Assembly: GCA_964652025.1 (NCBI GenBank)
Contig: CAZYZX010000001.1
Span: forward strand, 372,001-436,000
Source: JAEXOD01 sp964652025
GTDB taxonomy: Bacteria > Bacteroidota > Ignavibacteria > Ignavibacteriales > Melioribacteraceae
Length of the DNA stretch: 64,000 bases
Reading direction: 5' to 3'
Below the pieces are notes generated by a model. The model saw only the letters and a list, made by a program, of their open reading frames with translations, did no database searches and was not told the DNA's origin. Numbering within the stretch: the stretch's first letter is position 1; each line of letters starts with the position of its first letter. The position numbers were made by a program, and so were the translations under genes. Of this stretch, positions 25,195 through 34,111 are shown piece by piece.

Positions 25195-26298
25195 ATGATT
25201 AATTCTTTTTTATATAACCTTAAAAACACATACTCTAAAATTAGATTTTTAAATAATATTGCCTTCAATAATTATGTTTATTTATTATCAAGAAATTATG
25301 TGTTAGAATTTGAAATAAAGAATGAAGAAATAATATTAAAAGAAGATGATAATCTAAAGTATATAAATAACAAATATTATTTATTCTTTGATAATTATAA
25401 CACTATAAGTGATTATTTAAAAATACTTAACGATGAAGCAATTAATAATAAATTGAATGATTATTTTAATTTTGATTATGAAATAAAAAATAAAACTGAT
25501 TTTAACATTATGGGCATTTTAAATATTACACCAGATTCGTTTTCTGATGGCGGAAAGTATATAAACGAAGATGATGCTTATAATCAGTTTTTAAATTTAT
25601 CTAATAACGGTGCAGATATAATAGATATTGGTGGAGAGTCATCCCGTCCGGGAGCAAGTGATGTTGACAGTGATATTGAATTGCAAAGAACTATTCCTAT
25701 TATAAAAAAAATTATTAAAAATTATCCCCAAACAATAATATCTATTGATACTAAAAAAGCTATAGTTGCTAAAGAAGCCTTAATTAATGGAGCAACAATT
25801 GTAAATGATATAAGTGGATTTGAATATGATAGTGAAATGATAAACGTACTAAAACAATTTAAACCCAAATATGTTTTAATGCATATGAAAGGGACACCAC
25901 AAAATATGCAAAATGCTCCTTATTATTTAGATCCTGTAAAAGAAATTATTAACTATTTTGAAGAGAAAATTAATATTTTAAAAAAAAATGGAATTAACGA
26001 TATAGTTATTGACCCTGGAATTGGTTTTGGAAAGAGAACTGTGGATAATTTTGAAATTATTAATAGATTAGATGAGTTTAAAGTATTAGGTTATCCAATA
26101 TTAATTGGATTATCTAAAAAAAGATTTTTAGGTGAAACTACGGGTGCTGAAATAGCTAATAGGGAAGTTGAGACTATAATAATGGAAACCATAGCTGTGA
26201 ATAATGGTGCTAGTTATATTAGAACCCACAATGTAGAAAATTGCAATAAATTAAAGCTGCTTTTTAACAATTATAAAAATTTATTAAAAAATGTTTGA
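25195..26298 (+). CDS. folP: Dihydropteroate synthase with N-terminal extension
   Basis: 367 residues. The catalytic TIM barrel begins near residue 104 with IMGILNITPDSFSDGGKY and continues with DIGGESSRPGA, VNDISGFE, MHMKGTPQNMQ, DPGIGFGKR, GLSKKRFLG and RTHNV, so all sulfonamide/pterin-site motifs are present. It condenses p-aminobenzoate with a pterin diphosphate in folate synthesis. The first 100 or so residues are an extension absent from the usual 280-residue enzyme, rich in Asn, Tyr and Lys, and I do not recognise it. The end overlaps cdaA by 8 bases. Confidence 0.94.
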   Translation: MINSFLYNLKNTYSKIRFLNNIAFNNYVYLLSRNYVLEFEIKNEEIILKEDDNLKYINNKYYLFFDNYNTISDYLKILNDEAINNKLNDYFNFDYEIKNKTDFNIMGILNITPDSFSDGGKYINEDDAYNQFLNLSNNGADIIDIGGESSRPGASDVDSDIELQRTIPIIKKIIKNYPQTIISIDTKKAIVAKEALINGATIVNDISGFEYDSEMINVLKQFKPKYVLMHMKGTPQNMQNAPYYLDPVKEIINYFEEKINILKKNGINDIVIDPGIGFGKRTVDNFEIINRLDEFKVLGYPILIGLSKKRFLGETTGAEIANREVETIIMETIAVNNGASYIRTHNVENCNKLKLLFNNYKNLLKNV

Positions 26299-27088
26299 AT
26301 TATTTAAAGTTGGATTTTTATCTTTTACTTTTTTGGATTTAATAGATATAGTTTTGGTTACTTTAATAATTTATAAACTTTATAATTTTATTAAAGGAAC
26401 TATAGCACAACAAATATTTTTGGGATTAGTATTTGTATTATTACTATCATTTATAGCTCAAGCTGCAAATTTAAGGGCTTTAGGATGGTTATTAAAATTA
26501 ATTACCGATATTTGGGTTATTGCGTTTATTGTTCTTTTTCAGCCAGAAATTAGAAGAGTATTAGTTTTATTAGGTAGATATCCAATATTAAGGAAATTTG
26601 CAAAACAAGATACTGAAATGGCTGATATATTAACAGAAGCTGCATTTGAAATGGCTAAAAATCAACATGGTGCATTAATTGTGGTTGTAAAGTCTTTTGG
26701 TATTAGAAGTATTGCTGAAACGGGTGTGCTATTAAACGCTAAATTAGATCAACATTTATTAAGAAGTATTTTTTATCCACGTTCTCCACTTCACGATGGA
26801 GCAGTTATTATAAAGGATGGTTTAATTGAAGCAGCAAAATGTACTTTGCCACTGGCAAATATTACATCAATTGATGGTATTAATTTAGGAATGAGGCATC
26901 GTGCAGGGTTAGGGATTTCTGAAATAGCAGATGTTGTTTGTATTATTGTTTCTGAAGAAACAGGAACAATTTCTATTGCAGAGTCTGGTAAGTTAACTCG
27001 AGGACTTTCCAAAGATGCATTAAAAAACCATTTGCTTAATAGTTTAAAAATTACAAAAGACAAAGGTTGGAAATCTTTATTTGATTAA
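26291..27088 (+). CDS. cdaA: Diadenylate cyclase (CdaA-type)
   Basis: A 265-residue membrane enzyme that makes cyclic di-AMP from two ATP. Three hydrophobic helices (about 15-85) precede the DAC domain, which has the catalytic PLHDGAVII and GMRHRAGLGISE (RHR) motifs and SEETGTISIAESGKL. Length is typical of CdaA. The ATG lies inside the 3' end of folP. In Firmicutes cdaA is followed by ybbR and glmM; here a GT2 gene follows instead. No c-di-AMP phosphodiesterase is visible in the window. Confidence 0.95.
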   Translation: MFELFKVGFLSFTFLDLIDIVLVTLIIYKLYNFIKGTIAQQIFLGLVFVLLLSFIAQAANLRALGWLLKLITDIWVIAFIVLFQPEIRRVLVLLGRYPILRKFAKQDTEMADILTEAAFEMAKNQHGALIVVVKSFGIRSIAETGVLLNAKLDQHLLRSIFYPRSPLHDGAVIIKDGLIEAAKCTLPLANITSIDGINLGMRHRAGLGISEIADVVCIIVSEETGTISIAESGKLTRGLSKDALKNHLLNSLKITKDKGWKSLFD

Positions 27089-27791
27089 TAGTAATTTTAA
27101 ATTTGCTGCTATAATTCCTTTTTTTAATGAGGCTTATTATATTAATAAAGTTGTTCTTTTAACCGTTAATTATGTAGATTATGTTATTTGCGTTGATGAT
27201 GGTTCAACAGATAATTACGAGTTAAATTTTCCCGCTAATGATAAAGTAATTTTAGTTAAGCATGATAAAAACTGCGGAAAGGGAAAAGCAATTAATACAG
27301 GTATAGAAATTGCAAAAAAAATAAAAGTTAATTTCGTTGTTACTTTAGATGGTGATATGCAGCATGATCCCAAATTAATACCTAAATTTATTAATTTAAT
27401 AGATGAATATGATTTAATTATAGGTAAAAGAGACTTTAAAGCAAGACAAATGCCAATATCAAGAAAAATTAGCAATTTTTTGTCATCAAAAATTATTAGT
27501 TTAGTTACAAAACAAAAAATTTTAGATAGTCAAAGTGGTTATAGATTGATTAATATTAAATTATTTGATAATATTGCAATTGAAAGTTTTAGTTTTGAAG
27601 CAGAAACAGAAATAATTTTAAAGGCTGCAGAATTAGGATATAAAATTGGAATGGTTCCTATTTCAACTATTTATTCTGATAATGATAATAGTAAAATAAA
27701 AAATTTTAACTCTATAATTGGTTTTATAAAAGTTATAATTAAATTTTTGTATGAAAAAAATAAAAAGAAATTTTATAATAAAAGGACTTAA
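27081..27791 (+). CDS. Glycosyltransferase family 2 protein
   Basis: A 236-residue GT-A fold enzyme of the dolichyl-phosphate-mannose-synthase type. Motifs are AAIIPFFNEAYYI, ICVDDGSTDN, GKGKAINTGIE (nucleotide side) and VVTLDGDMQHDP (DxD-type metal site), then DSQSGYRLIN. No membrane helix is present, so it may work with a separate membrane acceptor. The start must be TTG at 27081, because the GT fold begins at once and no ATG occurs before the DxD region. It overlaps cdaA by 8 bases. The acceptor is unknown. Confidence 0.86.
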   Translation: MINSNFKFAAIIPFFNEAYYINKVVLLTVNYVDYVICVDDGSTDNYELNFPANDKVILVKHDKNCGKGKAINTGIEIAKKIKVNFVVTLDGDMQHDPKLIPKFINLIDEYDLIIGKRDFKARQMPISRKISNFLSSKIISLVTKQKILDSQSGYRLINIKLFDNIAIESFSFEAETEIILKAAELGYKIGMVPISTIYSDNDNSKIKNFNSIIGFIKVIIKFLYEKNKKKFYNKRT

Positions 27792-28224
27792 AAAAAATCT
27801 TATCTTTAAAGATGCTGCAAATATTATAATGACTTTTAAGTTAAGTTTTTTAATTAGTTATATTAACAAATACTTAGAAGATGATAATATTGATAATTTA
27901 CATGACTTAAGAATATCTGTTAGAAGAGCACGTTATACTTTAGAAAATTTTTACAATTGTTTTAGTAAAAACTTATATTTAAAGTTATATAAATCGTTAT
28001 CAGATTTGCAGGATAGTTTAGGTGAAATTAGAGACTTAGATGTTATGAACGAAAAGCTTGTTTATTTTGAAAAAAATTACGGTATAGAAATTCCAGAGAA
28101 ACTTAGAGAAGAAATGAAGAATAAAAAAAATGATCTAAAACTGAAAACAGACGAAATATTGAAAGAATTTTTAAGCTCTAAATCATTAAAAAAATTTATA
28201 ACTAAAAAAAGAGGTGAGTTATGA
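27751..28224 (+). CDS. Short CHAD-domain protein
   Basis: 157 residues. LHDLRISVRRARYTLENF and LGEIRDLDVMNEKL are the conserved basic and acidic motifs of a CHAD domain, an alpha-helical fold that binds polyphosphate. The usual CHAD domain is about 270-300 residues with two such halves; only one half is present here, so it may dimerise. It overlaps the GT2 gene by 41 bases in another frame. An alternative later start (Met near residue 27) would still leave some overlap-free CHAD sequence. ppx is nearby at 31801-32724. Function is inferred. Confidence 0.78.
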   Translation: MKKIKRNFIIKGLKKNLIFKDAANIIMTFKLSFLISYINKYLEDDNIDNLHDLRISVRRARYTLENFYNCFSKNLYLKLYKSLSDLQDSLGEIRDLDVMNEKLVYFEKNYGIEIPEKLREEMKNKKNDLKLKTDEILKEFLSSKSLKKFITKKRGEL

Positions 28225-28898
28225 AGCTAAGATATTTTTCACACTCCTCATTTCAACTAACAACTGATAGTGGCAAAGTAATATTAATTGATCCATTTTT
28301 GGATGGAAATCCGACCTCTCCGGTAACTTCTGATGATGTTAATGCAGATTATATTATTATAACACACGGACACGGTGACCATATAGGCGATTCATTTAAA
28401 ATAGCTAAAAGGTGTAACTCTACATTTATTTCTGTAGATGAAATAGCAAATTATTGTATATCCAAAGGCTTTAAGGCACATAATATGCACATTGGGGGAA
28501 GTTATAAATTTGATTTTGGTAGAGTAAAATTTACAATTGCTCATCATGGTTCTTTAACGCCAGATGGACACTATGGAGGACAACCAGCTGGTGTTTTAGT
28601 GTTTGCAGATGATAGATGTGTTTATCATACAGGTGATACAGGTTTATTTTATGACATGAAGTTAATTGGTGAATTAAATAATATAGACTATATGCTTTTG
28701 CCAATAGGTGATAATTATACAATGGGTATTGATGATGCAGTAAAAGCTGTAGAATTGGCTAATCCCAAAATAGCAATCCCAATGCATTATAATACATTCC
28801 CAGTTATAAAAGCAGACCCATTTGAATTTAAAGAAAAAGTTGAAAAATTAAATAAAAAATGTATTGTTTTAGAATATGGAGAAGAGATTACTCTATAA
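28221..28898 (+). CDS. UPF0173-type metal-dependent hydrolase (metallo-beta-lactamase fold)
   Basis: A 225-residue metallo-beta-lactamase-fold protein. Visible metal motifs are ITHGHGDHIGDS, AHHGSLTPDGHYGG, YHTGDTGLFYDM and IPMHYNTFP. The compact size and the order of motifs match the UPF0173 (YtkL-like) family, whose physiological substrate is not established. The start overlaps the CHAD stop (ATGA) and has GAGGTG upstream. parA begins 10 bases after its stop. Confidence 0.9.
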   Translation: MKLRYFSHSSFQLTTDSGKVILIDPFLDGNPTSPVTSDDVNADYIIITHGHGDHIGDSFKIAKRCNSTFISVDEIANYCISKGFKAHNMHIGGSYKFDFGRVKFTIAHHGSLTPDGHYGGQPAGVLVFADDRCVYHTGDTGLFYDMKLIGELNNIDYMLLPIGDNYTMGIDDAVKAVELANPKIAIPMHYNTFPVIKADPFEFKEKVEKLNKKCIVLEYGEEITL

Positions 28899-28908
28899 AG
28901 AAAAAAAT

Positions 28909-29673
28909 ATGGGAAAAATAATAGCAATTGCAAATCAAAAAGGCGGTGTAGGAAAAACCTCAACCGCCATAAATTTAGCGGCGTCTTTAGCTGTAGCAGA
29001 AAAAAGTGTTTTAATAATAGATATTGATCCACAGGCAAATTCTACAAGTGGTATTGGAATTGAAAATGTAAATAAATCTGTATACGAAGTTTTATTAGAC
29101 CTTAATGATATTAATGATGTTATTATTAATACTTTAATGCCTAATTTAGATATTTTGCCTTCTAATATTAACCTTGTTGGAGCAGAAGTTGAGTTAGTTT
29201 CTGTAGAAAATAGGGAAAATTTATTGAAGGAAGCATTAAAAAATCTTAAAAAAGATTATGATTTTATTTTAATAGATTGTCCTCCTTCTTTAAGTTTGTT
29301 AACATTAAATGCCTTTACTGCAGCAGATACTGTTTTAATACCGGTTCAATGTGAGTATTTTGCTTTAGAAGGATTAGGTCAATTATTAAATACAATTAAT
29401 TTAGTTAAAAAAAGTTTAAACCCCACTTTAGGTATAGAGGGGGTTTTATTAACTATGTATGATAAAAGAGTGAGATTATCAAATCAAGTTTACGAAGAAG
29501 TTAAAAGATTTTTTGGTAACAAAGTTTTTAATACAGTTATTCAAAGAAATGTTAGAATTTCTGAAGCCCCAAGTCATGCAAAACCAGTTTTGTTATATGA
29601 TTCCTTATCAATTGGTGCACAAAATTATATTTCTTTAGCAACTGAAATTATACAAAATAATAATAAAGGATAA
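28909..29673 (+). CDS. parA: Chromosome-partitioning ATPase ParA/Soj
   Basis: A 254-residue deviant Walker ATPase for chromosome segregation. It starts MGKIIAIANQKGGVGKTST (KGGVGKT P-loop) and has DIDPQANST (Walker A') and FILIDCPPSL (Walker B). I chose the ATG at 28909 because the P-loop fold begins there; an earlier ATG at 28876 adds 11 residues that overlap the hydrolase gene. The lack of a long N-terminal DNA-binding domain fits the chromosomal type. It is followed by parB after 9 bases. Confidence 0.95.
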   Translation: MGKIIAIANQKGGVGKTSTAINLAASLAVAEKSVLIIDIDPQANSTSGIGIENVNKSVYEVLLDLNDINDVIINTLMPNLDILPSNINLVGAEVELVSVENRENLLKEALKNLKKDYDFILIDCPPSLSLLTLNAFTAADTVLIPVQCEYFALEGLGQLLNTINLVKKSLNPTLGIEGVLLTMYDKRVRLSNQVYEEVKRFFGNKVFNTVIQRNVRISEAPSHAKPVLLYDSLSIGAQNYISLATEIIQNNNKG

Positions 29674-29682
29674 TTTACTTTG

Positions 29683-30642
29683 ATGAGCAAATTTAAACCA
29701 GGATTAGGACGAGGATTAGATGCATTGATAAAAACAGTGCCTAATGATAGCGCAAATGATACTGATATTATAAAAAAATCTGATACTTTGCCAATAGATG
29801 ATGGAAAATCTATAGACATTTTGGCGAAAGTTCCTGTCGAAAACATAAAACCAAATCCATATCAACCAAGAGTAAACTTTTCTAATGAAGCATTAGAAGA
29901 ATTAAAACAATCGATTGTAGAAAATGGGTTAATTCAACCTATAACCGTTAGAAGGGTAGAATTAAATAGTTACGAACTTATATCGGGCGAAAGAAGATTA
30001 CGCGCTTGCAAAGAACTAGGTTTTGCTGAAATTCCTGCGTATATAATAAAAGTAGATTCTAAAGAATCTATGATTGCATTGGCATTAATAGAAAATATTC
30101 AAAGAGAAAAATTAAATCCAATTGAAATTGCACAAGCTTATAAAAGGTTAGTAGAGGAATGTAATTTAAGTCAAGATGAAATTGCTAAACAAGTAGGTAA
30201 AGACCGCGCAACAGTAGCAAATTTCATAAGATTGCTTAAACTTCCAACAATAATTCAAGAAAGTGTAGCAAAAGAGGAAATTACTAATGGACATGCAAGG
30301 GCTTTGTTAAGCGTTCCTTCCGAAGCTTTACAAATTGAGCTATTAAACAAAGTTATTACTCAAAATTTATCTGTTAGAAAATTAGAAAGTTTAGTTAAAA
30401 AATTTGTGGAACAATCTGTTGTTGAGAAAGATAATAATAAGGATGTAAAAAAACAGGAACTAAACTTAGATAATATATCTGCAAAAGACTTAGAAAATAA
30501 ATTAAGAAATATTTTTGGTACAAAAGTTTTATGTAAACAGTTTAAAGATGGTAGTGGAAATATAACAATTGAATTTTATTCGGAAGATGAACTTGAAAGA
30601 TTATTGGACCTATTTAACATTATTGAAAAAAATAATTTTTAG
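29683..30642 (+). CDS. parB: Chromosome-partitioning protein ParB
   Basis: About 319 residues. The N terminus has the chromosomal ParB signature GLGRGLDALI, which contacts ParA. Next is the CTP-binding ParB core (NPYQPRVNF, LISGERRLRACKELGF, ALIENIQREKLNPIEIAQAY), a helix-turn-helix (LSQDEIAKQVGKDRATVANFIRLLKLP, split around 20 residues) and a C-terminal dimerisation domain. I use the ATG at 29683; a TTG one codon earlier is closer to the AAAGGA site. I found no parS-like palindrome (TGTTTCACGTGAAACA type) nearby. Confidence 0.95.
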   Translation: MSKFKPGLGRGLDALIKTVPNDSANDTDIIKKSDTLPIDDGKSIDILAKVPVENIKPNPYQPRVNFSNEALEELKQSIVENGLIQPITVRRVELNSYELISGERRLRACKELGFAEIPAYIIKVDSKESMIALALIENIQREKLNPIEIAQAYKRLVEECNLSQDEIAKQVGKDRATVANFIRLLKLPTIIQESVAKEEITNGHARALLSVPSEALQIELLNKVITQNLSVRKLESLVKKFVEQSVVEKDNNKDVKKQELNLDNISAKDLENKLRNIFGTKVLCKQFKDGSGNITIEFYSEDELERLLDLFNIIEKNNF

Positions 30643-31123
30643 CATTTTATTATTATTTGTTGTAGCAAATACCGTTTATGCGCAAACGGAACAAAATGAT
30701 AATCCAAACGTCCAAAGTAGTGATTCAGTTTTTACAATGACCAAATCTCCTTGGGGTGCTGTATTAAGAAGCGCTGTTATTCCAGGTTGGGGTCAAATTT
30801 ATAATGAATCTTATTGGAAAACACCAATTATTGTTGGTATTACGGGTTATTTTGTTTACGGCTATATCAGTAATAATAAACTATATAAAGATAATAAAGA
30901 ACTTTATAACTTGGCTTTACAAACAAATAGTGGTTTAGCAACTGCTTATAAAAATAGACGAGATTTTTATAGAGATCAACGCGACTTATTTATATTTTAT
31001 ATAGGTCTAACATATTTTTTGAATATGGTAGATGCTTATGTTGATGCTCAAATGTTTGATTTTTCTGTTTCTGATGATATTTCTACTGCAAGTAAAACTA
31101 TAAATATAAAATTTTATTTTTAA
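30623..31123 (+). CDS. DUF5683 family protein (exported or membrane)
   Basis: About 166 residues if started at the TTG at 30623, which directly gives a signal peptide (KKIIFSILLLFVVANTVYAQ). An ATG at 30569 would add 18 residues of unhelpful sequence and overlap parB by 74 bases. The mature part has WGAVLRSAVIPGWGQIYNESYWK and GLTYFLNMVDAYVDAQM, the hallmark of DUF5683, with two hydrophobic segments. In this phylum DUF5683 genes often follow parAB. The function is unknown; an envelope location is inferred. Confidence 0.82.
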   Translation: MKKIIFSILLLFVVANTVYAQTEQNDNPNVQSSDSVFTMTKSPWGAVLRSAVIPGWGQIYNESYWKTPIIVGITGYFVYGYISNNKLYKDNKELYNLALQTNSGLATAYKNRRDFYRDQRDLFIFYIGLTYFLNMVDAYVDAQMFDFSVSDDISTASKTINIKFYF

Positions 31124-31827
31124 TGAAAAATCTTTTAGAATGCCCAAATTGTAAAACCTTAAATCCAAATTACCGTTTGGTTTGCAAAAATTGTAAAGCT
31201 TATTTAAGAGAAAGGGTTTTTAATATAGATTTTTGGGCTATATTTTGGGGAATGTTTGAGTCTCCTATTAAAAGCTTAAACAAAATAATATTTGCAGAAC
31301 ATAAAAATTTTTTATTTATAACATTATTAATGTTATCTATTAAGTTCTCTATTAATACATTTCTGCTTGCAAATTTATTTAATAAAGATATAAATTTAAC
31401 TTCTGATGTTTTAGTTAACTTAGCATTTTTATTTATAACTTACTTATTCATCTTTGTTCTATATTCAATTATAATTACATATTTGTATAAGATTATTAAG
31501 GTGGATACGAGAATTAAAGATAATTTTGCTCTTTTAATTTTTAGTCAGTCTGCAATCTTATTTTCTTTATTTTTTCTTTTTCCGGTTGAGTTAGGCGTTT
31601 TCGGTATACATTGGTTTGTTTTTAATCCTTCACCATTTATGATTAAATCTAATGTAGCTTATGCACTTGTTGCAATTGAAGCTATTTTAATTATATGGGG
31701 ATTAATACAAGTTATTTTAGCTCATTACGTTCAAACAAAGTCAGTTTTATTATCTATAATTTTAGGTGTTGTTTTTTATAGTGTAATTCTGCTTTTATTT
31801 TTAGTTTTCCCGTTTCAAATTTCTTAA
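31123..31827 (+). CDS. Zinc-ribbon plus Yip1-like membrane protein
   Basis: 234 residues. An N-terminal zinc ribbon (CPNCKTLNPNYRLVCKNCKAY) precedes about five hydrophobic helices of a Yip1-like type, including LFITLLMLSIKFSINTFLL and SQSAILFSLFFLFPVE. The start overlaps the DUF5683 stop by one base. The 3' end overlaps the convergent ppx gene by 27 bases. The role is unknown; Yip1-type proteins are polytopic and may act as scaffolds or transporters. Confidence 0.72.
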   Translation: MKNLLECPNCKTLNPNYRLVCKNCKAYLRERVFNIDFWAIFWGMFESPIKSLNKIIFAEHKNFLFITLLMLSIKFSINTFLLANLFNKDINLTSDVLVNLAFLFITYLFIFVLYSIIITYLYKIIKVDTRIKDNFALLIFSQSAILFSLFFLFPVELGVFGIHWFVFNPSPFMIKSNVAYALVAIEAILIIWGLIQVILAHYVQTKSVLLSIILGVVFYSVILLLFLVFPFQIS

Positions 31828-32724
31828 ATAATCTATTATTATTCCATATCTAAGTCCTCTAGTGCTAACTAAAGTAAAAGAGGAATTTAGTATATCTAAT
31901 AATGAAGATAAGATTAAAGCACCAGATAAAATTAAATCTTCTCTACCTAAAAGTACTTCACCATAAACTTGCAAGGCTTCTTTAGGAGAAAGTATTTTTA
32001 ATTCATTAATCAGTAAATCTATTTCTTGTTTTGTAAGTTTCTTATTTTCTACAAATTCATCTTTATAAATTTTAATATTTTGTGCCATGCAGCTTAAAGA
32101 AGTTGGAGTTCCAGCAACAGATACTATTAATGTATCAGGACTAATTTTGATTGGTATATTAAAGGTTTGCTGAATAAAATCTAATGCTTCTTTAACATTT
32201 TTATTGTTATTTCCTTCTAAAAAATATTTTTCACTTAAAGTAACAACACCAATTTTAAAACTATTTGCGTAAATAATTTTTTCTTTGCTACCATAAATAA
32301 TTTCCGTGCTACCACCTCCAATATCAATTACTAAATAATTATCAGAAGTAGGGCAATTAGAAATTGAACCAATGTAAGATAATTCTGCCTCCCTTAAGCC
32401 ATCAATAATTTTAATAGTAAGATTTGTTTCTTCTAATACTCTATCAATAACATTCTTATTGTTTTTTGCAATTCTCATTGCTTGAGTGGCAAAAGGTATT
32501 ATTAAATCGCAATTATATTCTTCAGCTATTTTTTTATAATTTGAGATTATTTTAATTAACAATTCTATTTTATCTTCTGATATTGTACCAGTATGTAATA
32601 AATTTTTACCTATTCTTGGCATTTCGTATACATTAAGCAGTGGTATAATATTATCAGGGTTAACTGCTTTAGCTATAAGTAATAAAACTGTATTAGTTCC
32701 GATATCAATTGAAGCAATATTCAT
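31801..32724 (-). CDS. Ppx/GppA family exopolyphosphatase
   Basis: A 307-residue ASKHA-fold phosphatase. Phosphate-1 motif ASIDIGTNTVLLLIA, phosphate-2 motif LVIDIGGGSTEIIYG, and SVAGTPTSLSCMAQ are all intact. It is the short, core-only form without the C-terminal HD-like domain of E. coli PPX, so polyphosphate or pppGpp hydrolysis are both possible. It is a single minus-strand gene between plus-strand units. A CHAD protein at 27751-28224 offers a possible polyphosphate link. Confidence 0.9.
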   Translation of the reverse strand: MNIASIDIGTNTVLLLIAKAVNPDNIIPLLNVYEMPRIGKNLLHTGTISEDKIELLIKIISNYKKIAEEYNCDLIIPFATQAMRIAKNNKNVIDRVLEETNLTIKIIDGLREAELSYIGSISNCPTSDNYLVIDIGGGSTEIIYGSKEKIIYANSFKIGVVTLSEKYFLEGNNNKNVKEALDFIQQTFNIPIKISPDTLIVSVAGTPTSLSCMAQNIKIYKDEFVENKKLTKQEIDLLINELKILSPKEALQVYGEVLLGREDLILSGALILSSLLDILNSSFTLVSTRGLRYGIIIDYLRNLKREN

Positions 32725-32770
32725 AATTTTTTTGTATTTTTGTAAAATAAATAATTAAGGATTGAAATTT

Positions 32771-33292
32771 ATGGAAAATTTATCAAAAATAAGCAAATTT
32801 ATTTTCTTTTTGACAGTTTTATTTTTTATTCTTTGGAGTGGTACTTATATTTCTAAATTCTTGCTAATTTATCAATTTTTTGAACCAACAATGGATTTGA
32901 AACCTGAATTTGCTAATATAGATTTTGCGCCAATTTTTAGAACAATTTCATCGGTAATAAATCTAAACATTTTAGCATATCCCGCTTATTTTGTTTTTTT
33001 AGTTTTATTTATAATTGTATCTAAATTAAGTATTAAAAATGAAGGTTGGTTATTTATAATTTTAGCTTTTACTATTTTAACTGCTCCATTTGAGTTTAAT
33101 AGTTTATTTAAAGATTATAAGATTTTACAGCTTATAAATAGTGAAAACTTTTCTAATTTAGTTAATTTAATAAAAATTAAAATTGTTGAGCAAAATAGTT
33201 TTCCTATAGTTCAATTTTTATTTATTGTTGCAAATGTTTTTTTATTAGTATTTAAACCATTACACAAAAAAGTAAATAAAAATGAAAATTAA
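32771..33292 (+). CDS. Unknown four-helix membrane protein
   Basis: 173 residues with four hydrophobic segments (about 9-31, 58-80, 87-105 and 142-162) and no motif I recognise. The ATG at 32771 has AAGGA 9 bases upstream. A TAnnTTTG-like element (TATTTTTG at 32735-32742) lies before it, with a TTG 23 bases further up, which is a little far for a standard promoter. The end overlaps the next small gene by 11 bases, which then overlaps aroQ, so the three form one unit. Function unknown. Confidence 0.7.
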   Translation: MENLSKISKFIFFLTVLFFILWSGTYISKFLLIYQFFEPTMDLKPEFANIDFAPIFRTISSVINLNILAYPAYFVFLVLFIIVSKLSIKNEGWLFIILAFTILTAPFEFNSLFKDYKILQLINSENFSNLVNLIKIKIVEQNSFPIVQFLFIVANVFLLVFKPLHKKVNKNEN

Positions 33293-33554
33293 AGAAAAAG
33301 AACTTGAAGATATATTAAGTGATTTAAAGTCCATAGCAACCCAAATGGGAGCAAAAGTAAGGTTTGAAAAAGGTGACTTTAAGGGGGGTTATTGTATCTT
33401 AAAAGAAAATAAAATAATTGTATTAAATAAAATTTCCAATTTGCAGCGCAAAGTTTTAACATTAGCTTCTGCACTTAAAGAACTTGGACTTGAGGATGTA
33501 TATATTTCTCCAAAGTTAAGAGAATTTATTGAAGAAATGGATGAGACAAAATGA
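33282..33554 (+). CDS. Small conserved-looking protein of unknown function
   Basis: 90 residues, soluble and mixed-charge. It shows an N-terminal helix (KEKELEDILSDLKSIATQ), a strand pair around VRFEKGDFKGGYCILKENKIIVL, and a C-terminal helix. The FKGGYCIL turn is striking. It overlaps both neighbours (11 bases before, 4 bases into aroQ), so it is probably translated. I do not recognise the family and assign no function. Confidence 0.7.
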   Translation: MKIKEKELEDILSDLKSIATQMGAKVRFEKGDFKGGYCILKENKIIVLNKISNLQRKVLTLASALKELGLEDVYISPKLREFIEEMDETK

Positions 33555-33982
33555 AAATATTAGTTATTAATGGACCAAATTTAAACTTATTAGGAATAAG
33601 AGACCAAACCCAATATGGTAGCTTAACACTAAATGATATTGAAAAAATTCTAAAAAATGAATTTAAAGATATTGTCTTTGAGTTTTTTCAATCTAATTTA
33701 GAAGGAGAAATAATAAATCAAATACAAAATGCACGTAGTTATTTTGATGGAATAATTATAAATGCTGGTGGATATTCCCACACTTCTGTTGCTATAAGAG
33801 ATGCTTTAGAAATAGCTACAATTCCAAAAATCGAAGTGCATTTATCTAATTTAGCAAAGCGAGAAGATTTTAGACATAATATGATAACTGCTGCTGTTTG
33901 TGATGGTTACATAAGTGGATTTAAAGAGAAAGGTTATTTAGCTGCAGTTTATTTATTAAAGCAAATATTGTTAAATAAATAA
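33551..33982 (+). CDS. aroQ: 3-dehydroquinate dehydratase, type II
   Basis: A 143-residue type II dehydroquinase of the shikimate pathway. Motifs are INGPNLNLLGIRD with the catalytic Tyr in QYGSL, INAGGYSHTSVAIRDAL, and EVHLSNLAKREDFRHNM (catalytic His). Length is normal for the dodecameric enzyme. The ATG overlaps the stop of the preceding small gene (ATGA). The 129 bases downstream are AT-rich with no feature I can support. Confidence 0.97.
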   Translation: MKILVINGPNLNLLGIRDQTQYGSLTLNDIEKILKNEFKDIVFEFFQSNLEGEIINQIQNARSYFDGIIINAGGYSHTSVAIRDALEIATIPKIEVHLSNLAKREDFRHNMITAAVCDGYISGFKEKGYLAAVYLLKQILLNK

Positions 33983-34111
33983 AAAAATAATTTACTTTTA
34001 AAAAATATCCTTTAAAGTTTTTTATTAAATATTATTTATAACTTGATTTATTTTAATTAATTAATTAAATTTATTAAAGAAATTATATTAATAATTAATT
34101 GGTCTTGTTTA

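Noticed and set aside
32709..32742. TTG and TATTTTTG before the unknown membrane protein gene as a promoter
   Set aside because: The spacing of 23 bases is longer than expected, and the upstream part lies inside the ppx gene; kept only as a remark.
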